Assembly: GCA_963652495.1 (NCBI GenBank)
Contig: CAVJTU010000007.1
Coordinates: forward strand, 4,771-68,770
DNA length: 64,000 nucleotides
From: Anthropogastromicrobium sp963652495
Lineage (GTDB): Bacteria > Bacillota > Clostridia > Lachnospirales > Lachnospiraceae
Reading direction: 5' to 3'
Shown here one piece after another: positions 60,152 through 64,000 of the stretch. The position numbers and the translations under genes were made by a program. The notes under the pieces were generated by a model, which saw only the letters and a program-made list of their open reading frames with translations, did no database searches and was not told the origin of the DNA. Every line of letters starts with the position of its first letter. Position 1 is the stretch's first letter.

Positions 60152-61392
60152 CACAAAAGCAGTCAAAAGCAAAATCGGGTTTGCGCCGGTTTGCGGGAGA
60201 TATGATCTACAGTCTTGCCGGACTGATGATCCTGAACATGACGCTTTCTTTTGGAGTATATCCGTTTTTGAGAAGCCATATGGGGGCAGACGGAAGCGGA
60301 AAGATGCTATTTTTTACGGCAATCATGGGACTGATGGCATCGGCTGTCGGTTCCGGTATCAATTATGGCCGAATGAAGTCATCCACACGCCACGAGACAA
60401 AAAATGGCGATTACAACCGTTTTCTGGTATTCACGGCATTACTCTGTGCGGTTGTCACCGTAGTGGCGATCTGTGTGAAAAAGGATACCGCAGGCGCACT
60501 TCCGATTTCGATTGGTGTATTGATTTTTGTGACAACGGTTCGCTACTATGCCGATGTGGAGTACCGACTGAGTTTAAATTACAGAGGCTTTTTCTTCTAC
60601 TATCTGCTCGTTGCAGTGGGTTATGCACTCGGCATGGCGCTATATTCGATCAGTCATTCATGGGTCAGCATTTTTATCTTAGGAGAGGTATTCGGACTAG
60701 TATTTGTCGCGGTCACAGGAAGCATCTTCAAGCGGCCATTTTTTGAAAAGAGCCGTTTCTTCAAGGAGGATGCAAGGACATGTGTTTCACTTTCCTCGGC
60801 ATATCTGTTATCCGATTTTGTCACATACACCGACCGCGTCGTGCTGCCGATGACCGCAGGAGATGCCGCTTCGTATTACTTTTTTATCGCAAGCACAGTA
60901 GGAAAGATGAGTTCACTCATCTCCACGCCGCTTAATGGCGTAATCACAGGTCATCTGGCACGTTATCAGGGCAAGATCACAAAGAAGATGTTAGCCGGTG
61001 TGTTTGGCGCATTGTCGGCACTCGCGGTTGTGTTAATTGCAGGAACGACAGTCGGCTCTCATATTTATGTCTATCTCTTTTATCGAGAAGATTATGAGGT
61101 TGTCAAAAATCTGTTTTTACTGGCAAATGCCGGACAGGTATTTTTCTTTATGAGCAATACGATGATGACTGTTGTGCTTCGCTTTGCACCGGAGCGATAT
61201 CAACTGATTATGGGTGTCATCTATGCAGTATTGTTCTTTGCGGCAGTTGTTCCGGAAATGTATTTTTACAAGATCTGGGGCGCTGTATGGGGTCTTCTTG
61301 CTGTCAATGTCGTTAAGTTTTTGCTGATCACGATGCTTGGTTTTCTGGCACTGTCAAAGAATGAAAAAGCAAGTGATCTTGCAAACCAGTAG
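60148..61392 (+). CDS. Polysaccharide flippase-like membrane protein (Wzx/MOP type)
   Basis: 414 aa with about 12 membrane spans and short loops. The N-terminal LAGLMILNMTLSFGVYPFLR and the pair of six-span halves resemble lipid-linked oligosaccharide flippases. No strong signature allows certainty. Placed between LicD and a membrane glycosyltransferase, it likely moves the lipid-linked glycan unit outward. Translationally coupled to licD (ATGA). Confidence 0.72.
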   Translation: MTQKQSKAKSGLRRFAGDMIYSLAGLMILNMTLSFGVYPFLRSHMGADGSGKMLFFTAIMGLMASAVGSGINYGRMKSSTRHETKNGDYNRFLVFTALLCAVVTVVAICVKKDTAGALPISIGVLIFVTTVRYYADVEYRLSLNYRGFFFYYLLVAVGYALGMALYSISHSWVSIFILGEVFGLVFVAVTGSIFKRPFFEKSRFFKEDARTCVSLSSAYLLSDFVTYTDRVVLPMTAGDAASYYFFIASTVGKMSSLISTPLNGVITGHLARYQGKITKKMLAGVFGALSALAVVLIAGTTVGSHIYVYLFYREDYEVVKNLFLLANAGQVFFFMSNTMMTVVLRFAPERYQLIMGVIYAVLFFAAVVPEMYFYKIWGAVWGLLAVNVVKFLLITMLGFLALSKNEKASDLANQ

Positions 61393-61421
61393 TAGAATCA
61401 TAGAAAGGGCACGAAAAGAAA

Positions 61422-63335
61422 ATGAGTCAAAAACATCAAAAAAGTCCGGCGCAGGTTGTGCAGCAGGAAAATGAACAGATAAAAGAATCAATAAAGAAAC
61501 GGCCGGCCAAACAGGCACATGTGCTGTCAGTCAGTTCGATTGCGGAAAAGCCGCTTTTGATCTGGGATTATCTGATATTTGCCATCATTGCAATTTTCTG
61601 TTTTCTCGTATTTCAGCAGTCCGATCTGCTGCATACGGCAGGCTGCAGCTATGGCTATTTAAATGGTCATTTCCGCGATTTCTATGATTACTGCGGTACG
61701 TTTAATATTCATCCGGCCTACATGCCGAGTTTTTATTTGATCTTTGCAATCTGGAATATTCCGATGCGTCTGTTTGGCATCGTGACATTTCCAACAGAGG
61801 ATTTGCCGCTGCTTGCAGTCATGTGGGCAAAACTACTGCCGTGTCTGATCTATGTGGCAAGCGGCGTGCTGATTTATCACATCGCCATTCTTACCGGAAT
61901 GGGCAGCAAAAAGTCAAAGCTGTGTGCGTATGCATGCCTTACGATGCCGGTTGCCTTTTATGCACAGTTTATCTTCGGCCAGTATGACATCATCATGACC
62001 TTCTGTGTGCTTCTTGGCGTTTATTATTATTTAAAGAAGAAGGACATCTGGTTTATTTTCTGGTTTGCAATCGCAATGACCTTTAAGTATTCTGCATTAT
62101 TGATTTTTGCGCCGCTTCTTTTGTATCGCGAGAAGAATGTATGGAAGATTCTTGCATCCTGCGTGTTGCTGATGATTCCGTTTGTGCTGGAGTTTTTTGT
62201 CTATCGAAACAGTCCGGTTTTCCAGGCATATGTGTTTGGATTCGGCGGTAATGCCGTCAGCAGTCCGACCGGCTATATCATGAACGCGGGTTATTATACC
62301 GGATTTGAGCTGTCCACCTTCCACTATGAAGTCAGCTTTGCTGTTCTGGCATTTGGCGCACTGTGCGCATGGTGCTATTTTAATAAGCCTTCCGACAGAC
62401 AGAATTTCATCAATACCGTATTTTATATCTGCTGTTTGGCATTCTTTGTTTTGTTTGGATTATCCAAATGGCATCCGCAATGGCTGCTGTTTGCGGTACC
62501 ATTCTGGGTCATCAGTGCATTTCTTCATAAAGATACGAAAATTTTTATAATTTTGGACTTGATTTTTATGGTGGTTTATACCATATTTAATGTAGAGATG
62601 ATTCCGAACAATGTCGATCAGGCGATGTTCAATAATGGCATTCTTGGATCGCTTGTAAACGGAAACATCGGTACCGAGCTGATGATGGAAGATTTGATTG
62701 GAAAGCTAGACCGAAGTCTTTGCTTATCCATTCTGACCATGATGATGCTTGTTTATGCGGTATTCAAGCATCCAAAGTATTGCGCTGAAAATCCGGCACA
62801 GGAAGTAAATTGCATGGGATGGATGCGTACCCGCTTTATTGGCGGTGTTGCAGTCTTTGTTATTCCGGCATTTGTATGTTTGATGGCATATTTCAAAGCA
62901 CCATATGCCGGATATAAAGTAGAGAATGTATATAGCCAGGTGCAGCTTTGCGAGTTGGGTGATGAAGTCAGTCAGACCTTCTGTGCGACCGGCAATTCGA
63001 TCAGCAAGATTCGCTTTGTTGTCGGTGTAAACGACCGTGTCAATAACGGATACGTGAAGCTGACGCTAAAAGACAGCGAGGGTACGATTTTGTATGAGGA
63101 AGACTGGCAGACATCCGGATGGCTTGAAGACCGCATCGTCACTGCAAGCTTAAATGGTGTGCCGACCACACCGGGCGAGTATTATACCGCAGTGTTTGAG
63201 GTCACGCAGGCAAATGGTGATTATGCTGTATCTATCTATCGCTCAGAGGACAATGTAACAGGTGACAAAAAAGAGATCGCAGAGGCTGACGGCAAGAAGC
63301 AGAATTATCAGCTGGAGATGATTGTCTATCAATAA
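61422..63335 (+). CDS. Multi-span membrane glycosyltransferase (GT-C fold, PMT-like)
   Basis: 637 aa. Cytosolic Lys/Gln-rich start, about 11 membrane spans from residue 45 to 490, then an extracellular beta-rich domain of about 140 residues. GT-C-like features: acidic NGHFRDFYDYCG in the first outer loop, QFIFGQYDIIMTF and KWHPQWLLFAVPF. GT-C enzymes use polyprenyl-phosphate sugars made by GT2 enzymes such as that at 58101. Acceptor and sugar are unknown. Confidence 0.78.
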   Translation: MSQKHQKSPAQVVQQENEQIKESIKKRPAKQAHVLSVSSIAEKPLLIWDYLIFAIIAIFCFLVFQQSDLLHTAGCSYGYLNGHFRDFYDYCGTFNIHPAYMPSFYLIFAIWNIPMRLFGIVTFPTEDLPLLAVMWAKLLPCLIYVASGVLIYHIAILTGMGSKKSKLCAYACLTMPVAFYAQFIFGQYDIIMTFCVLLGVYYYLKKKDIWFIFWFAIAMTFKYSALLIFAPLLLYREKNVWKILASCVLLMIPFVLEFFVYRNSPVFQAYVFGFGGNAVSSPTGYIMNAGYYTGFELSTFHYEVSFAVLAFGALCAWCYFNKPSDRQNFINTVFYICCLAFFVLFGLSKWHPQWLLFAVPFWVISAFLHKDTKIFIILDLIFMVVYTIFNVEMIPNNVDQAMFNNGILGSLVNGNIGTELMMEDLIGKLDRSLCLSILTMMMLVYAVFKHPKYCAENPAQEVNCMGWMRTRFIGGVAVFVIPAFVCLMAYFKAPYAGYKVENVYSQVQLCELGDEVSQTFCATGNSISKIRFVVGVNDRVNNGYVKLTLKDSEGTILYEEDWQTSGWLEDRIVTASLNGVPTTPGEYYTAVFEVTQANGDYAVSIYRSEDNVTGDKKEIAEADGKKQNYQLEMIVYQ

Positions 63336-63357
63336 GTAGAAAGGCACAGGTGCTTTT

Positions 63358-63840
63358 ATGACACAAATTCAATTCATCACAGAGTTAGAGCAGGCGCTTC
63401 GTGGAAATGTGGACGAGCGCGTGATTCAGGAAAATGTAAGATATTATAATTCTTATATCAGCGAGCAGAAGGCCGCAGGAAAATCCGAGGAGGAAATCTT
63501 TGCTTCTCTTGGAAGTCCGCGTCTGATAGCAAAGACGATTATTGATACCTCCGGTGAGGCAAACACGCAGGGAAGCAGCCGTACCGGTAGTTATGATTAT
63601 AATACAGGCAGGTCAAACAACAGTTCAAACGGCGGAGATGGCTGGAGCTTTAGTTGGATGAAAGAGACAGCGTCCCAAAACTGGCTGACAAAGATTATTG
63701 CGGTTGTGGCAGTGATTGTGGCTGCTTTTCTGATATTAAGCATTATCGGTTGGGTTGCGAAAATCTTGTTTAAGCCGGCAGTTGTCGTGCTGGCTATTGC
63801 AGCTATATATTATCTGGTCAAAAGATCGTCAAACAACTAA
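63358..63840 (+). CDS. DUF1700/HAAS-like membrane protein
   Basis: 160 aa. Helical N-terminal domain FITELEQALRG...EEEIFASLGSPRLIAKTI (residues 5-60) typical of the HAAS/DUF1700 signalling domain, a Gly/Ser/Asn-rich linker, and two C-terminal membrane spans (about 110-155). Such proteins usually pair with PadR-type regulators; none is seen here. It starts 22 bp after the glycosyltransferase gene and probably ends the operon. Confidence 0.78.
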   Translation: MTQIQFITELEQALRGNVDERVIQENVRYYNSYISEQKAAGKSEEEIFASLGSPRLIAKTIIDTSGEANTQGSSRTGSYDYNTGRSNNSSNGGDGWSFSWMKETASQNWLTKIIAVVAVIVAAFLILSIIGWVAKILFKPAVVVLAIAAIYYLVKRSSNN

Positions 63841-63930
63841 GAAGCATTATGGAACAATTTCAAAAACGGGAGTGTATGCTGTAGAACAAAATGAATGGAA
63901 TAATCCATATTTATCTCAGAAAGAACAGAG

Positions 63931-64000
63931 TCAACTACCCACCATCTAAAGGTAGTGGGCTTGTAACTGCCCAGTCGTGGTAACGGCTTATGCCTCCGAC
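63931..64000 (-). mobile_element. Probable end of an IS200/IS605-type (TnpB) element, cut by window edge
   Basis: CAACTACCCACCATCTAAAG and the pairing GGTAGTGGGCTTG form the hairpin commonly found at the right end of clostridial IS605/TnpB elements, followed by ACTGCCCAGTCGTGGTAACG, also recurrent there. If so, tnpB would be on the minus strand beyond base 64000. The 3' end of its guide RNA would then read leftward into TCTGTTCTTTCTGAGATA. The transposase itself is not visible. Confidence 0.5.

Noticed and set aside
1..64000. CRISPR array or prophage
   Set aside because: No regularly spaced repeats, cas genes, or phage structural or integrase genes were seen. The HTH/S24 pair alone is not enough.

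Overview
The window looks like chromosome of an anaerobic Clostridia, most likely a gut Lachnospiraceae. Evidence: two T-box leaders, Gram-positive wall genes (LCP protein, LicD), a class-Id aspartate aminotransferase, a clostridial-type NADP secondary alcohol dehydrogenase, GH105 pectin saccharification, and many small palindromic intergenic repeats. I could not assign a species. Most genes look intact; the first is cut by the window edge.

Region 1 (1-11.6 kb) is an anaerobic electron-transfer and succinate block. It holds the 3' end of a class II fumarase, a tight run hdrB-hdrC-hdrA-flxD-flxC-flxB-flxA (heterodisulfide-reductase-like bifurcating core plus NADH-oxidising Flx module), a soluble two-subunit fumarate-reductase-like pair, and an AAEX-family carrier, the family of the succinate exporter SucE1. 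Read together, this suggests malate to fumarate to succinate with NADH oxidation at a soluble flavin-bifurcating complex, without quinone or membrane anchor. This is the best candidate for an undescribed system here.

Region 2 (11.7-21.2 kb): CydDC-like exporter with a YgbA-type nitrosative-stress protein, a secreted DUF885 peptidase-like protein, a membrane-anchored NodB-fold protein and an aspartate aminotransferase.

Region 3 (21.2-33.7 kb): a minus-strand ABC importer behind a T-box with a Trp specifier (TrpXYZ-type tryptophan uptake), a secreted protein of unknown function, an LCP ligase, a zinc ribbon, GlmM, a GH105 hydrolase, a small Cys-containing protein, and a T-box controlled thrS whose product lacks the TGS domain.

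Region 4 (33.7-49.2 kb): two divergent HTH/S24-like regulators, a SulP transporter, an orphan trpF, metF with a split methionine synthase, an ABC-F ATPase, and a lipoprotein followed by an ABC transporter with a duplicated permease.

Region 5 (49.3-63.9 kb) is a surface glycan locus: CDP-glucose synthesis, dehydration and 3-deoxygenation (rfbF, rfbG, rfbH), a ThDP enzyme like YerE of yersiniose synthesis, an SDR, a TylC3-like C-methyltransferase, an NADP secondary alcohol dehydrogenase, two glycosyltransferases, LicD, a flippase and a HAAS/DUF1700-like protein. It predicts a branched CDP-3,6-dideoxy sugar on the surface of a Gram-positive bacterium. The last bases look like the end of an IS200/IS605 (TnpB) element.
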